Below are positions 1 through 9,134 of a stretch of 64,000 nt of DNA, piece by piece. The stretch comes from CAZOAR01 sp964577985 (GTDB lineage Bacteria > Gemmatimonadota > CAZMKB01 > CAZNLH01): contig CAZOAR010000003.1 of assembly GCA_964577985.1 (NCBI GenBank), forward strand, positions 1-64,000, written 5' to 3'. A model generated the notes under the pieces. That model made no database searches, had not been told where the DNA came from, and saw nothing but the letters and a program-made list of their open reading frames with translations. Numbering within the stretch: the first letter of the stretch is position 1; the number at the start of each line of letters is the position of its first letter. Both the position numbers and the translations under genes were made by a program.

Positions 1-78
1 GAATCGGCCTGATTGTGCGATGGGATTCCCGACAAGCGGGAATGACATGTGGGGCGGGAATGACATGGAGATTTAACC
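1..78. repeat. Dispersed palindromic repeat, copy 1 (truncated by window edge)
   Basis: The first 50 bases contain the palindrome TTCCCGACAAGCGGGAA followed by TGACATG. A second partial unit (GCGGGAATGACATGG) follows about 10 bases later. The reverse complement of positions 1-48 matches positions 27746-27792 with only a few substitutions, so this is a copy of a dispersed element in the opposite orientation. The other half of the element is probably to the left of the window. Its short inverted repeats resemble REP- or MITE-like intergenic elements. No open reading frame is associated. Confidence 0.7.
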
Positions 79-117
79 ATATACTATGGGGAAACTCCTG
101 GAACATCCCGGATCATC

Positions 118-146
118 TTGACATCACGGTTACCGCATGGTATCTT
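118..146 (+). promoter_or_regulatory. Candidate sigma-70-type promoter for asnB-like gene
   Basis: TTGACA (118-123) and TATCTT (141-146) are separated by exactly 17 bases. The -35 box is a full match to consensus and the -10 box matches 4 of 6. Transcription would start near 153, giving a leader of about 130 bases before the ATG at 281. No strong hairpin is visible in the leader. Confidence 0.5.
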
Positions 147-280
147 CCCGCAGATGCAGTGGTTTTCGAGCCGGAAACTGTTTTGCTTCAGGTTGTGCCC
201 GCTTGCGCGCCCTTGTAAACGTCGTACCCCCCGGATCCAGAGAGAACAGTACACAGCTTCTAAGACGGGAATCGGAAGAG

Positions 281-2155
281 ATGTGTGGAATTTGCGGACA
301 GTTTAACTACGAGACGAACGAAGCTGTTGATACCGGGCGGATCCGCTCTATGACTCGAGCCATGGTTCACCGCGGACCAGACGACGAGGGTTTTCATTTT
401 GATGGAGCTCTCGGTTTCGGGTTCAGACGGCTTTCGATCATCGACCTGGATAAAGGTCACCAGCCCATGTCCGACAAGGATGAGAGTGTCTGGGTGATCT
501 TCAATGGTGAGATCTATAATTTTCAGACACTTCGAAACCAGCTTCAAGCCAGGGGCCATATTTTCCGAACCAGATCCGATACGGAGGTGATCGTTCATGG
601 ATACAAAGAATGGGGACTGGATGTACTCGAGCGATTGAACGGCATGTTCGGCCTCGCAATATGGGACGTCCGGAAACGCCAACTGATGCTGGCCCGGGAT
701 CCGATGGGTATCAAGATGCTCTACTACCATTGCGAATCCGGTGTACTCCACTTTGCGTCAGAGATCCGCTCCCTTCTCGAGTCGGGAGTGGTGAAAGCCG
801 ACGTCGACCCGGATGCCATGCATATGTTTCTCCAGTATCGTTACACACCCTCTCCGTACACGATTTTTCGAGGAATCAGAAAACTCGCGCCCGGAACCAG
901 ACTTCTTATGAGGCCGGGGTCCTGGCATGTGGACAGGTGGTGGAACGACAGACCCGAGCCGTTCGATCCGATGCCGGGTGTCCGGGAAGCGGAGGATCAA
1001 CTCTACTCCCTTTACTCTGCAGCGGTCGACCGCCAGATGATCAGCGATGTACCTCTTGGACTTCTCCTGAGCGGCGGTCTCGACTCAGGTTTACTGCTTG
1101 CTCTAATGGAAGACCGAGCGGCAGGATGTAAGACGTTTACCGTCGGTTTTGGACCGGGCTTCAAGAATGATGAATTGATATCCGCGGCCGAGACCGCTCG
1201 AATTCTCTCGGCGGACAACACCGGTGTCCTCCTGAACCAGGAGACATTCGAGCACACCCTCACTGAAATCATCTCGATCCTCGAAGAGCCGGTGACTTCC
1301 TCCTCAGTTGTCCCCATGTATCACGTCTGTAAACGGGCGCGGGCGGAGGTAACCGTGGTTCTCATGGGACAGGGTCCCGACGAGCTGTTCGGGGGATATA
1401 CGCGGCACCTTGGTATTCGTTACGGGGCTCTGTGGCGTGGACTCAGTCCATCGGTACGTTCTATCCTCACCAGTGTTCTGTCGGGCCTCCCCCGCAATGA
1501 GGCGATCAAGAGGGCTCTCCACTCTCTGGATGTAAATGACAGAATGGAGCGCTACCGGCGGGTTTTTTCGATCATGCCGGATGAGCAGACAGACGAACTG
1601 TTCAAAGACGGAGTTGTTTCGCCGGAGTGTCGCATGAGAATTCTGGATTGCTGGAGGGACCTGAAACCGCTCCTGGCAGATACCGATGAACTCGGCGGAT
1701 TTCAGTTTCTTGAATTGCGTAACTCCCTGCCGGATGAAGTGCTCATGTATGCAGACAAGTTGTCGATGGCCCACAGCCTCGAGGTACGGGTTCCCTTTCT
1801 TGACCTGGATGTGGTCCGGTATGCAGAACGCCTGTCGGAGAGTTTCAAGATTCGATTGAGAACTACCAGGTATCTTCACCGGAGAGTCTGCAGACGATTC
1901 CTGCCAGAGTCGATCCTGAAAAGAAAGAAACAGGGATTCGCGGTCAACGTTGTAGACGATTGGTTCAGGCAATCAATACGGGGAGGATTGATTGACCTGC
2001 TGTGTGATCCAGGCTCGCTTCTTTTCGAGTACCTGCGCTATGAAAAGGTAGAAGATTTAATCGATGAACATGCCCGCGGCCGGCGAGATAATCACAAGAT
2101 ACTGTTCAGCCTGGTTCTCCTCGAGAAATGGTTGCGTCGTTTCATCAAGTCTTGA
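281..2155 (+). CDS. asnB: Asparagine synthase (glutamine-hydrolysing)-like amidotransferase
   Basis: 624 aa. The start at 281 is chosen because it places Cys2 right after Met (MCGICGQ), the N-terminal nucleophile of class II glutamine amidotransferases. The longer open frame upstream would bury this Cys. The glutaminase domain (about 1-210) shows HRGPDDEG and the NGEIYN motif. The synthetase domain carries the PP-loop SGGLDS (264-269), which activates the acceptor carboxylate as an acyl-AMP. Family members make asparagine in the cytoplasm, but many copies beside glycosyltransferase genes amidate surface-glycan or secondary-product intermediates. The next gene is a glycosyltransferase 50 bases downstream, so the physiological acceptor is uncertain. 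The ribosome-binding site is weak. Confidence 0.9.
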   Translation: MCGICGQFNYETNEAVDTGRIRSMTRAMVHRGPDDEGFHFDGALGFGFRRLSIIDLDKGHQPMSDKDESVWVIFNGEIYNFQTLRNQLQARGHIFRTRSDTEVIVHGYKEWGLDVLERLNGMFGLAIWDVRKRQLMLARDPMGIKMLYYHCESGVLHFASEIRSLLESGVVKADVDPDAMHMFLQYRYTPSPYTIFRGIRKLAPGTRLLMRPGSWHVDRWWNDRPEPFDPMPGVREAEDQLYSLYSAAVDRQMISDVPLGLLLSGGLDSGLLLALMEDRAAGCKTFTVGFGPGFKNDELISAAETARILSADNTGVLLNQETFEHTLTEIISILEEPVTSSSVVPMYHVCKRARAEVTVVLMGQGPDELFGGYTRHLGIRYGALWRGLSPSVRSILTSVLSGLPRNEAIKRALHSLDVNDRMERYRRVFSIMPDEQTDELFKDGVVSPECRMRILDCWRDLKPLLADTDELGGFQFLELRNSLPDEVLMYADKLSMAHSLEVRVPFLDLDVVRYAERLSESFKIRLRTTRYLHRRVCRRFLPESILKRKKQGFAVNVVDDWFRQSIRGGLIDLLCDPGSLLFEYLRYEKVEDLIDEHARGRRDNHKILFSLVLLEKWLRRFIKS

Positions 2156-2205
2156 GAAGATCCGTAACGCGGGTCTAATCGAAAGGAGTAATCATCTCTC
2201 CGAGA

Positions 2206-3378
2206 GTGGGAACAGTAGTTTTCTCCCATTACCCGTCCGATCCTCGTGTCAGGCGAGAGGCGGAGGCATTGATCGAAGACGGATTGTCGGTCGATGTGAT
2301 CTGTCTTCGTCATCCTGAAGAAGCACGAACCGAAACCATAAGGGGAGTGAAGGTTCATCGTCTTCCCGTCGAACGCCACAGGGGAGGCAGGGCGCGATAT
2401 GTCTGGGAATATGCGCTGTTCCTTGTTCTCTCGACCATTGTATTGACGATCCTCCATGCCTGCAATCGCTTTCGCCTGATCCACGTGCACAACCTGCCGG
2501 ACTTTCTCGTCTTCAGTGCACTGGTTCCAAAACTGATGGGAGCGAGAGTTATCCTTGATCTGCATGACCCGATGCCCGAATCCCTTATGACCAAATATCG
2601 TATTTCAGATTCTCACCCGGGTATTCGCCTTTCCCGATGGGTAGAAAAACACAGCATACGATTTGCTGATCAGGTTGTGACCCCGAATGAGGCGTTCCGT
2701 CGTCTGTTCGTCTCTCGTGGTTGCCCTGCAGAGAAAATTCACGTGGTCATGAATTCACCGCAGGAGAGCATTTTCCACACGGAGGAAGCGGCCCCGGCAA
2801 CAAGGAGACCAATGAAGGGTGAGCTCAAGCTCATGTTTCATGGTACACTGGTCGAACGGCACGGTCTGGCTACGTCTCTCGAGGCTGTATCGAGGTTGAG
2901 GAAGGACGTTCCGGGCCTGAGGTTCGAGGTCTACGGAGAAGGAGATTTTGTGGAGCGTTTTCTCGAACTGGTCGAAGAAAAAGATTTGAGCGAGGTTGTA
3001 AATTATCACGGACATGTATCAATCGAGGAGATTGCGCGCTCCATTCCCCATGTTGATATCGGCTTGATCCCGAACGACCGAAGCGCATTTACCGAGATCA
3101 ACCTGCCGACCCGGATCTTCGAATACCTTTGCATCGGGAAACCTGTGGTAGCCCCTCGAACAGAAGGAATTCTCGACTATTTCGATGACGATTCTCTCCA
3201 TTTCTTCGAGCCGGGTGACGCCGAGAGCCTTCGACACGCGATCCTGGAGGTTTACTCTGATCCCTGTAGGCGGAACAAAGTGCTGGACCGTGGAAGGGAC
3301 GTTTACAGCAAATACAGGTGGGAAAAGGAGAAAAAACGATTCCTGGGCATCGTCATGAATCTACTCTACACGCCCTGA
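2206..3378 (+). CDS. Glycosyltransferase family 4 (GT-B fold)
   Basis: 390 aa. The N-terminal Rossmann-like half has the YPSDPRVRREAEAL segment typical of GT4 enzymes that modify surface glycans. The C-terminal half has the NLPTRIFEYLCIGKPVVAPR segment, with the donor-binding E-x7-E style region. It would transfer a sugar from a nucleotide donor in the cytoplasm. The annotated start is GTG 2206, but the best Shine-Dalgarno (AAAGGAG, 2183-2188) is about 17 bases away. It is better placed for an in-frame ATC at 2194, so the true start is unsettled. It follows the amidotransferase gene by 50 bases and is probably co-transcribed with it. Substrate cannot be predicted. Confidence 0.85.
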   Translation: MGTVVFSHYPSDPRVRREAEALIEDGLSVDVICLRHPEEARTETIRGVKVHRLPVERHRGGRARYVWEYALFLVLSTIVLTILHACNRFRLIHVHNLPDFLVFSALVPKLMGARVILDLHDPMPESLMTKYRISDSHPGIRLSRWVEKHSIRFADQVVTPNEAFRRLFVSRGCPAEKIHVVMNSPQESIFHTEEAAPATRRPMKGELKLMFHGTLVERHGLATSLEAVSRLRKDVPGLRFEVYGEGDFVERFLELVEEKDLSEVVNYHGHVSIEEIARSIPHVDIGLIPNDRSAFTEINLPTRIFEYLCIGKPVVAPRTEGILDYFDDDSLHFFEPGDAESLRHAILEVYSDPCRRNKVLDRGRDVYSKYRWEKEKKRFLGIVMNLLYTP

Positions 3379-3397
3379 GGATGATTCTTTCCAGCTG

Positions 3398-4864
3398 TCA
3401 GCGGGTCTTGAGGAGCTTTCTCTGGACCCGTTGTCTTACCAATCCAAGCGTCTCGACCGGGTGTCTGAGAGAGAAGCGGAAGCGTTCTCGTTTCAGCCGC
3501 GTTTCGAAATCTGCTACGACGCGTCTTATGTCTTCGGTTGAAAACTCCGGTGTCGCGATAAGGCCGCACCCTTTCGACTGCGTGGCATTAGAGAGCTCTT
3601 CCGGGGTGGGATCGCCAGCAATGTAGCGCTCCTGTTTGCAGATGTCGTAAAGTTCCGTGCCGTAGAGAGGCGTCGCGATCATCAACGTGGGAAACAGGTC
3701 GAATTGCCTGAACATGCGCAGGGCCAACTCCGTCGTGGCCTGGATCTCTTCGAGCGTTTCGCCCGGGAAACCGATCACGTAAAAGCCTCGCGTCACGATC
3801 CCGAGCTCTCTGCAATGGCGCGCCGTCTCAAGCACGAGGTCGAGCTTGGAACCCTTCCTGATTACTTTGGTCAGCACGCGCTGGCTGCCTGATTCGACGG
3901 CGATGGAGAGCTGGTAACACCCGGCGCGTTTCGCTTTCTCCAGCAGGTCGCGGCTCAGGGTGTCGGCGCGCACACCGTTGGGGGTGTCCCACTTGATATC
4001 GAGCCGCTCCTCTATGATCCTGTCAAGGATAACTTCGAACCGTTTACGGTCGAATGTGAGGTTGTCGTCCTCGAAGTGGAAATTCCTTACGTCGTGTTCG
4101 GTCACGCAATACTGCAGCAGCTTCATCACGTATTCCGGCGAGTGCGCCCGGAACTTCCGGCCCATGTGCAGCCTGATCGAGCAGAACACGCAGCGGAACG
4201 GACAACCTCGGCTTGTAACGAGGGAGATCGACTTCTTGTGGATGTTGCTGCGATTTCGGTAGAGAAAGGGGTTCGAAAAATACCCGTCGACGTCGATCAG
4301 GTCGAACGCCGGGAAAGGCAATTCGTCCAGCTCGAGCAGGAACTCACGGGGCTTGAACACGGCCGTCCCGTTCTCTCTCGATGCCAGGCCCGGTATCCCG
4401 ACGGGGCTCTCCCCCGACGAAAAAGCCCTGACAAACTCGTGGAAGGTCTCTTCTCCCTCTCCCACGACACAGTAGTCGCAGACCTCATCTTCGAGGATGG
4501 AGCTGTAGCGGACGGACGGGTCGGGGCCACCGAACACAGTCGTCACGCCGGGAAGGACTTCCCTGCAGATATTCGCGACGGCCACGGCACTACCATATTG
4601 GGTGGTGAACGGCACCGAGATTCCTACGACATCCGGTTTCTTCCGGGCCAGGGCCTCCCGGATTCGGTCCGGCGGGTCGCCGTAAGTTATCACGTCCCCA
4701 TCGGCGTCGGAATGGTTGGATACACAGCAGTCGTAGATCTCTACGTCGCAGGCGTCCCGGACCTTCGCGGCCAGATACATCAGGCCGAGCGGAAAGTATG
4801 CGCTGAAATCGGTGACGCTCTTGCGATAACGCTGGGGCGGATTGACGAGCAACACTCGCGCCAT
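3398..4864 (-). CDS. B12-binding-domain radical SAM protein
   Basis: 488 aa. The start (MARVLLVNPPQ) is chosen because a longer frame to 4954 would overlap the promoter. Residues 1-170 form a cobalamin-binding fold (VLLVNPP, VVFGGPDPS, VVGEGEETF). The radical SAM core follows with the CX3CX2C cluster at C221, C225 and C228 (CPFRCVFC). This is the class B architecture, whose members methylate unactivated carbons or act as hopanoid, bacteriochlorophyll or natural-product enzymes. The DxHxxG cobalamin motif is not seen, as in many of the family. The reaction is unknown. It converges on the preceding glycosyltransferase with 19 bases between stops. Confidence 0.88.
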   Translation of the reverse strand: MARVLLVNPPQRYRKSVTDFSAYFPLGLMYLAAKVRDACDVEIYDCCVSNHSDADGDVITYGDPPDRIREALARKKPDVVGISVPFTTQYGSAVAVANICREVLPGVTTVFGGPDPSVRYSSILEDEVCDYCVVGEGEETFHEFVRAFSSGESPVGIPGLASRENGTAVFKPREFLLELDELPFPAFDLIDVDGYFSNPFLYRNRSNIHKKSISLVTSRGCPFRCVFCSIRLHMGRKFRAHSPEYVMKLLQYCVTEHDVRNFHFEDDNLTFDRKRFEVILDRIIEERLDIKWDTPNGVRADTLSRDLLEKAKRAGCYQLSIAVESGSQRVLTKVIRKGSKLDLVLETARHCRELGIVTRGFYVIGFPGETLEEIQATTELALRMFRQFDLFPTLMIATPLYGTELYDICKQERYIAGDPTPEELSNATQSKGCGLIATPEFSTEDIRRVVADFETRLKRERFRFSLRHPVETLGLVRQRVQRKLLKTR

Positions 4865-4925
4865 GGACCAGGACTCCAACCTGATATTATTTAATACTGA
4901 AGAGGTTATTATGACCAGCGATTTG

Positions 4926-4954
4926 AGTATACTCTGTGGGTGTAGACATGTCAA
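4926..4954 (-). promoter_or_regulatory. Strong sigma-70-type promoter for the B12 radical SAM gene
   Basis: On the minus strand, TTGACA (4954-4949) is followed after exactly 17 bases by TATACT (4931-4926). This matches consensus 6 of 6 and 5 of 6. The predicted transcription start, near 4919, leaves a leader of about 55 bases before the ATG at 4864. It also shows that longer upstream start codons are not used. Confidence 0.65.
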
Positions 4955-4989
4955 GTGCGGTTGTGCGGAAATACCCCCGTCGATTCAGG

Positions 4990-5550
4990 TCACTTCACAA
5001 CCTCGTCATATCTGAAGCAGTCGATCGTGTGATCGTTCACCATTCCGATTGCCTGCATGAAGGCGTAACAGATGGTCGGGCCGACGAACTTGAATCCCCG
5101 GCCTTTCAGCTCCCTGCTCAGAGCCTCGGCCACCGGAGTCTTGACCGGTAACTGGTCCATCGCCTTCCATTCGTTCCTGACGGGCACGCCATTGACAAAC
5201 CGCCAGAGGAAGCTGTCGAATGTGCCGAACTCTTCCTGAATCCTCAGAAAGCCAGATGCGTTGCCGACCGTCGCGTTGACCTTGAGCCGGTTCCGGATGA
5301 TACCGGAGTCGGTGAGCAACTCCTCGACTTTTTCCCGACCGTATTCCGCTATTACAGCAGGATCGAAACCATCGAAGGCCTTTCGGAAGTTCTGCCTCTT
5401 CCGGAGCATCAACTCCCAGCTTAGCCCCGCCTGCATCGTGTCGAGAAGGAGGTGTTCGAAAAGTATCCTGTCGTCGTGCTGAGGAACGCCCCACTCCCTG
5501 TCGTGGTAAGGGATTAGGATCTCGCTCTTCGCCCATTGGCACCTGTTCAT
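4990..5550 (-). CDS. tag: DNA-3-methyladenine glycosylase I
   Basis: 186 aa, the normal length for Tag. It removes 3-methyladenine from alkylated DNA in base-excision repair. The zinc-snap ligands are all visible: C4 and H16 near the N-terminus, and H174 and C178 in the closing HTIDC segment. DREWGVP and the LLLDTMQAGLSW region form the base-binding pocket. The start at 5550 follows a good ribosome-binding site (AAAGGGAGG on the minus strand) and gives the C4 ligand its usual position. The 5' end faces the nuo cluster across a 590-base non-coding gap. Confidence 0.93.
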   Translation of the reverse strand: MNRCQWAKSEILIPYHDREWGVPQHDDRILFEHLLLDTMQAGLSWELMLRKRQNFRKAFDGFDPAVIAEYGREKVEELLTDSGIIRNRLKVNATVGNASGFLRIQEEFGTFDSFLWRFVNGVPVRNEWKAMDQLPVKTPVAEALSRELKGRGFKFVGPTICYAFMQAIGMVNDHTIDCFRYDEVVK

Positions 5551-6015
5551 TCCCGGCTCCCTCCCTTTCAGTATTCCGCGTTGCCGGGCAGGTGATGTCT
5601 CACCCGCCGGTATCCTTGCGTTCAATATAGCCAGGTAGAGGGATAATGCCATGGTGGCGTGACGCCACCGCTACCTATTTCTGCGGATCCATATGACCCG
5701 CCATGCCGGTACGATCTGACGACTCGAGCAGCGTCGACAACAATCGAATACTCCGTCTCCCGGTGTTGACTCCCGGATTATGCTCATCAGTGGAGAGAGG
5801 TCCACCATGAATGCCAATCCGTTCCGACCCGTAATCACAAGACCATAATAAGACCTGATTGCAGTTATTCCGTCGGGAAGAGATCCGCCTGGATCGACTG
5901 AGAGAATCGCTCAACTCAGATAAGACAAAGCGCCGCTGAGCAGTGCTCGTGACGCCCCCGCGGCATGACTGCGTCCACATCCGGGAACACGGAAGACTGG
6001 TGAAGCAGAAAAGTA
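5551..6015. other. Non-coding gap between tag and nuoJ
   Basis: No convincing gene in this 465-base stretch on either strand. It contains a near-perfect palindrome, GGTGGCGT-G-ACGCCACC (5653-5669), just upstream of the tag start codon. That may be an operator or a stable hairpin, but it lacks a T-run. Nothing else recognisable was found before the nuo promoter. Confidence 0.5.
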
Positions 6016-6044
6016 TTGACAAACGATCAGAAATGTTGTATTAG
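6016..6044 (+). promoter_or_regulatory. Candidate promoter for nuoJKLMN
   Basis: TTGACA (6016-6021), a 17-base spacer, then TATTAG (6039-6044). It lies about 100 bases before the nuoJ start. Its position supports nuoJKLMN as a separate transcription unit rather than the tail of a longer nuoA-N operon. Confidence 0.5.
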
Positions 6045-6140
6045 ATTTCTCTGTTTTGCCGTACTGAAACACGTTTGGTACGGCCCGTATCGAAAGTGAC
6101 GGTTCACCCCTCCAATATCCGCGTCCAGGTGTAAGGTGCG

Positions 6141-6635
6141 ATGGAACTGGGAGTCTTAGCTTTCTATTTTTTTGCCGTGTTGACGGTTGTCTCGGGGGCC
6201 TGTGTAGTCTTTCTGAGAAATATCGTATATTCGGCCTTCATGTTGTTCCTCACCTTCTTCGGGGTGGCCGGACTCTATGTCTTCCTGGGTGCGGATTTTC
6301 TCGCGGCGGCCCAGGTGCTCCTCTACGTAGGCGGAATCCTGATCCTGATTGTCTTTGGCGTGATGCTCACACATGACGTGATGGAAGTCAAAGTGCGTGA
6401 GAGCAGGGTCAACTTCGCCCAGGGGCTGTTGCTGTCGGCATTCCTCCTTCTCGTTCTCCTGGGGGTTGTCTTCAGGACCGACTGGGTGACGATCGGGACG
6501 TCGGTTATGAAGCCGACGACCGGGACTATTGGTACGCTCCTCATGACGGACTATCTGCTTCCTTTCGAGGCCGCGTCGCTCCTCCTTCTCGGTGCCCTGA
6601 TAGGTGCGGCCATGCTCGCAAGGAAAGGGGAGTGA
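6141..6635 (+). CDS. nuoJ: NADH-quinone oxidoreductase subunit J
   Basis: 164 aa, integral membrane protein with five predicted helices (about 2-20, 28-46, 52-72, 90-110 and 138-160). The third helix has the LLYVGGILILIVFGVML signature with the conserved Tyr-Val-Gly pi-bulge region of NuoJ/ND6. It lies in the proton-translocating membrane arm of complex I. It is first in a five-gene cluster in the usual order J-K-L-M-N. The stop is four bases before the nuoK start, indicating translational coupling. The start ATG follows AAGGTG. Confidence 0.95.
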   Translation: MELGVLAFYFFAVLTVVSGACVVFLRNIVYSAFMLFLTFFGVAGLYVFLGADFLAAAQVLLYVGGILILIVFGVMLTHDVMEVKVRESRVNFAQGLLLSAFLLLVLLGVVFRTDWVTIGTSVMKPTTGTIGTLLMTDYLLPFEAASLLLLGALIGAAMLARKGE

Positions 6636-6639
6636 TGCG

Positions 6640-6948
6640 TTGACGATTACGCTCCAGCACTACCTCGTAATCAGCTCCATACTTCTCGCGCTCGGCATGT
6701 TCGCGGTCATGACCAGGCGTAACGGGATAGCTGTTCTCATGGGTGTAGAGCTGATACTGAACGCGGCAAACATAAACCTTGTGGCGTTTTCGCATTTCAT
6801 GACGCGATTCATAACAGGGCAGGTCTTCGCCATATTCGTGATCATACTTGCCGCGGCGGAGGCGGCGGTCGTACTCGCGATCATTCTCGCACTCTACTCG
6901 AACCTGAAGGTCGTCGACGTTGATAAAGCGGACGTGATGAAGGGATAG
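6640..6948 (+). CDS. nuoK: NADH-quinone oxidoreductase subunit K
   Basis: 102 aa starting at TTG 6640, preceded by GGAAAGGGG. This gives the usual NuoK length, whereas an upstream GTG would add a non-homologous tail overlapping nuoJ. Three membrane helices. The two essential buried glutamates are present, E37 (MGVELILNA) and E74 (AAAEAAVVLAI), which match E36 and E72 of the E. coli protein. They form part of the central proton axis of the membrane arm. Confidence 0.94.
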   Translation: MTITLQHYLVISSILLALGMFAVMTRRNGIAVLMGVELILNAANINLVAFSHFMTRFITGQVFAIFVIILAAAEAAVVLAIILALYSNLKVVDVDKADVMKG

Positions 6949-6960
6949 GAAAGACCGATC

Positions 6961-9072
6961 ATGCAGAACCTCCTGATAGCCATTATGATTCTCCCGGTCG
7001 CGGCCTTCGCTGTTCAGATCCTGGTCGGAAGGAAACTGCCCAGGGGGGGTGACTGGCTCTCCACTGCGGCGATATTCGGTACGTTCTACTGCGCGGTCCG
7101 GGTGTTTCTGAACGTCCTGCATGGCGGAGGGCCGGACTTCCGCGAGATGTATGCCTGGTCATGGCTCGCGCTGCCGGGCTTCTCTCTCGACGTGGGGATC
7201 TGGGTCGACAGCGTTACGGCCGTGATGCTGATCGTGGTGACGCTCGTAAGCAGCCTGATCCACCTCTACTCGGTCGGTTACATGCATGACGATCCGAGAT
7301 ACTCTCGATATTACGCATATCTCTCCCTCTTCTCCTTCTCGATGCTCGGGATTGTGCTCACGGACAGCCTCTTCTTCCTCTACATTTTCTGGGAGCTCGT
7401 GGGGATCAGCTCCTACCTCCTGATCGGTTTCTGGTTCGAGAAGCCAGCGGCCGCAAGCGCCGGCAAGAAGGCCTTTATCACGACGAGAATCGGCGATGTT
7501 GGCATGTTCATTGGAATCATGATAGTCTTCACGCATATCGGCCAGGTATCTTACTCTGCTTTCTTCTCCTCGGTAGCCAACGGGAACTGGGATAACACGC
7601 TGCTGACCGTCGCCGGGGTCTTCCTCTTCATGGGCGCCGTGGGCAAGTCAGCTCAGTTTCCTCTTCACGTCTGGCTCCCCGACGCTATGGAAGGTCCTAC
7701 ACCCGTAAGTGCTCTTATCCACGCCGCGACGATGGTTGCGGCGGGCGTTTACATGGTGGCGAGGTTGTTTGTGGTCTTCACACCGGACGCGCTGCTGGTG
7801 ATAGCGTATACAGGAGCGATTACCGCCTTCTTCGCCTCCACGGTAGCGATTGTGATGACCGACATAAAGAGGGTGCTGGCCTATTCGACCCTGAGTCAAC
7901 TCGGATATATGATGCTCGCCCTTGGCGTGGGTGGATATGTCGCGGGCGTTTTTCACCTGATGACGCACGCTTTTTTCAAGGCGTTGCTCTTTCTCGGAGC
8001 CGGAAGTGTGATTCATGCGGTAGACACGAACGAAATCCCCGAAATGGGAGGACTCAGGAAGAAGATGCCGATAACGTTTCTGACCTTCCTCGCCGCCACG
8101 CTGGCGATCTCGGGCGTTCCTTTCTTCTCGGGCTTCTACAGCAAGGATGCCATACTGGGCGAGGCACTCGCGTTCGGTCTTCAGAACGGACACCTGATAC
8201 TCTTCATTATGGCCCTGGTTGCCGCCGGAATAACGTCGTTCTACATGTTCAGGTTGATCTTCGTCGCCTTCACCGGTGAACCGAGGAATCAGGAGCGGTT
8301 CCAGAAGGCTCATGAGTCGCCATGGGTCATGACGGTGCCACTCGTGGTGCTCGCCGTACTCGCGGTGTCGTCCGGATGGGGCGGATGGTTCGAGCGGTTT
8401 GTCGAGAAACCGGTCCTGACCGACTATGCGAGCGTGGCCACGCTGAACGACGGGAATCATTCGGCCCGGGGAATAGGCGATCCTCAGCTCGCGCAAGCGA
8501 TTGGCGGCAATGCGGCAGCGGAAGATGTGGCCGGGTCCGGCCAGGCGCATGAGGCAGCAGGCGCGGTCCAGGTACCACAGGATGGAGAGGATAATCACGC
8601 CGGGCACGGATCTCACGCCGCTCACATGATTGCGATGATCCTGTCGATCTTTTTTGCCGGTGCCGGTATACTGCTCTCATACCTGACATATTACAAAAAG
8701 ACTATCTCTGCGGAAGCGATGACCGCGCGTTTCAGCGGGCTCCACAGGGTGCTGTCCAACAAGTACTATATGGATGAGTTGTATCTGAAGGTCTTCGTGG
8801 GGACGACGCTGCTGATAAGCAGGATCTGCGGCTGGTTCGACCTCCATATCATAGATGGAATCGTCAATGGAGCATCAAGGCTGACAACGAAACTCTCCTC
8901 CGCAGAGGGGCGCTTTGATCTGAAGATTGTTGACGGGTTGGTTAACAGTGTGGCGGGGAGTGTCATCCTTTCAGGCTCGGGATTGAGGAGAATCCAGTCG
9001 GGTAGGATCCAGAACTATCTGGTGGGCCTGCTGGTCGGGATTCTCGTCATATTCCTGATCAGGGTCATCTAA
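6961..9072 (+). CDS. nuoL: NADH-quinone oxidoreductase subunit L
   Basis: 703 aa antiporter-like proton-pumping subunit at the distal end of the complex I membrane arm. Recognisable segments are the FWELVGISSYLLIGFW helix, FPLHVWLPDAMEGPTPVSALIHAATMV split across helices 7-8, and DIKRVLAYSTLSQLGYM. A hydrophilic Ala/Gly/His-rich insertion (about 490-545) precedes the C-terminal part. The end carries the long amphipathic helix region and a final anchor helix. It starts 12 bases after nuoK. The length is slightly above the roughly 610-660 aa common in the family because of this insertion. Confidence 0.95.
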   Translation: MQNLLIAIMILPVAAFAVQILVGRKLPRGGDWLSTAAIFGTFYCAVRVFLNVLHGGGPDFREMYAWSWLALPGFSLDVGIWVDSVTAVMLIVVTLVSSLIHLYSVGYMHDDPRYSRYYAYLSLFSFSMLGIVLTDSLFFLYIFWELVGISSYLLIGFWFEKPAAASAGKKAFITTRIGDVGMFIGIMIVFTHIGQVSYSAFFSSVANGNWDNTLLTVAGVFLFMGAVGKSAQFPLHVWLPDAMEGPTPVSALIHAATMVAAGVYMVARLFVVFTPDALLVIAYTGAITAFFASTVAIVMTDIKRVLAYSTLSQLGYMMLALGVGGYVAGVFHLMTHAFFKALLFLGAGSVIHAVDTNEIPEMGGLRKKMPITFLTFLAATLAISGVPFFSGFYSKDAILGEALAFGLQNGHLILFIMALVAAGITSFYMFRLIFVAFTGEPRNQERFQKAHESPWVMTVPLVVLAVLAVSSGWGGWFERFVEKPVLTDYASVATLNDGNHSARGIGDPQLAQAIGGNAAAEDVAGSGQAHEAAGAVQVPQDGEDNHAGHGSHAAHMIAMILSIFFAGAGILLSYLTYYKKTISAEAMTARFSGLHRVLSNKYYMDELYLKVFVGTTLLISRICGWFDLHIIDGIVNGASRLTTKLSSAEGRFDLKIVDGLVNSVAGSVILSGSGLRRIQSGRIQNYLVGLLVGILVIFLIRVI

Positions 9073-9134
9073 TGCTGATGAGAAAAGGTATCAAGCACCT
9101 GTCAACCCGACATTTTGAGGAGGAAGAATAATTC

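Noticed and set aside
137..280. Upstream extension of the asparagine synthase frame
   Set aside because: It would bury the catalytic Cys2 nucleophile; the true start must be ATG 281.
4076..4894. 272-residue plus-strand frame opposite the B12 radical SAM gene
   Set aside because: It is the antisense shadow of a gene with intact radical SAM motifs; no family features.
7648..8625. 325-residue minus-strand frame within nuoL
   Set aside because: Antisense frame in a GC-rich membrane-protein gene, rich in His, Arg and Glu, with no ribosome-binding site.
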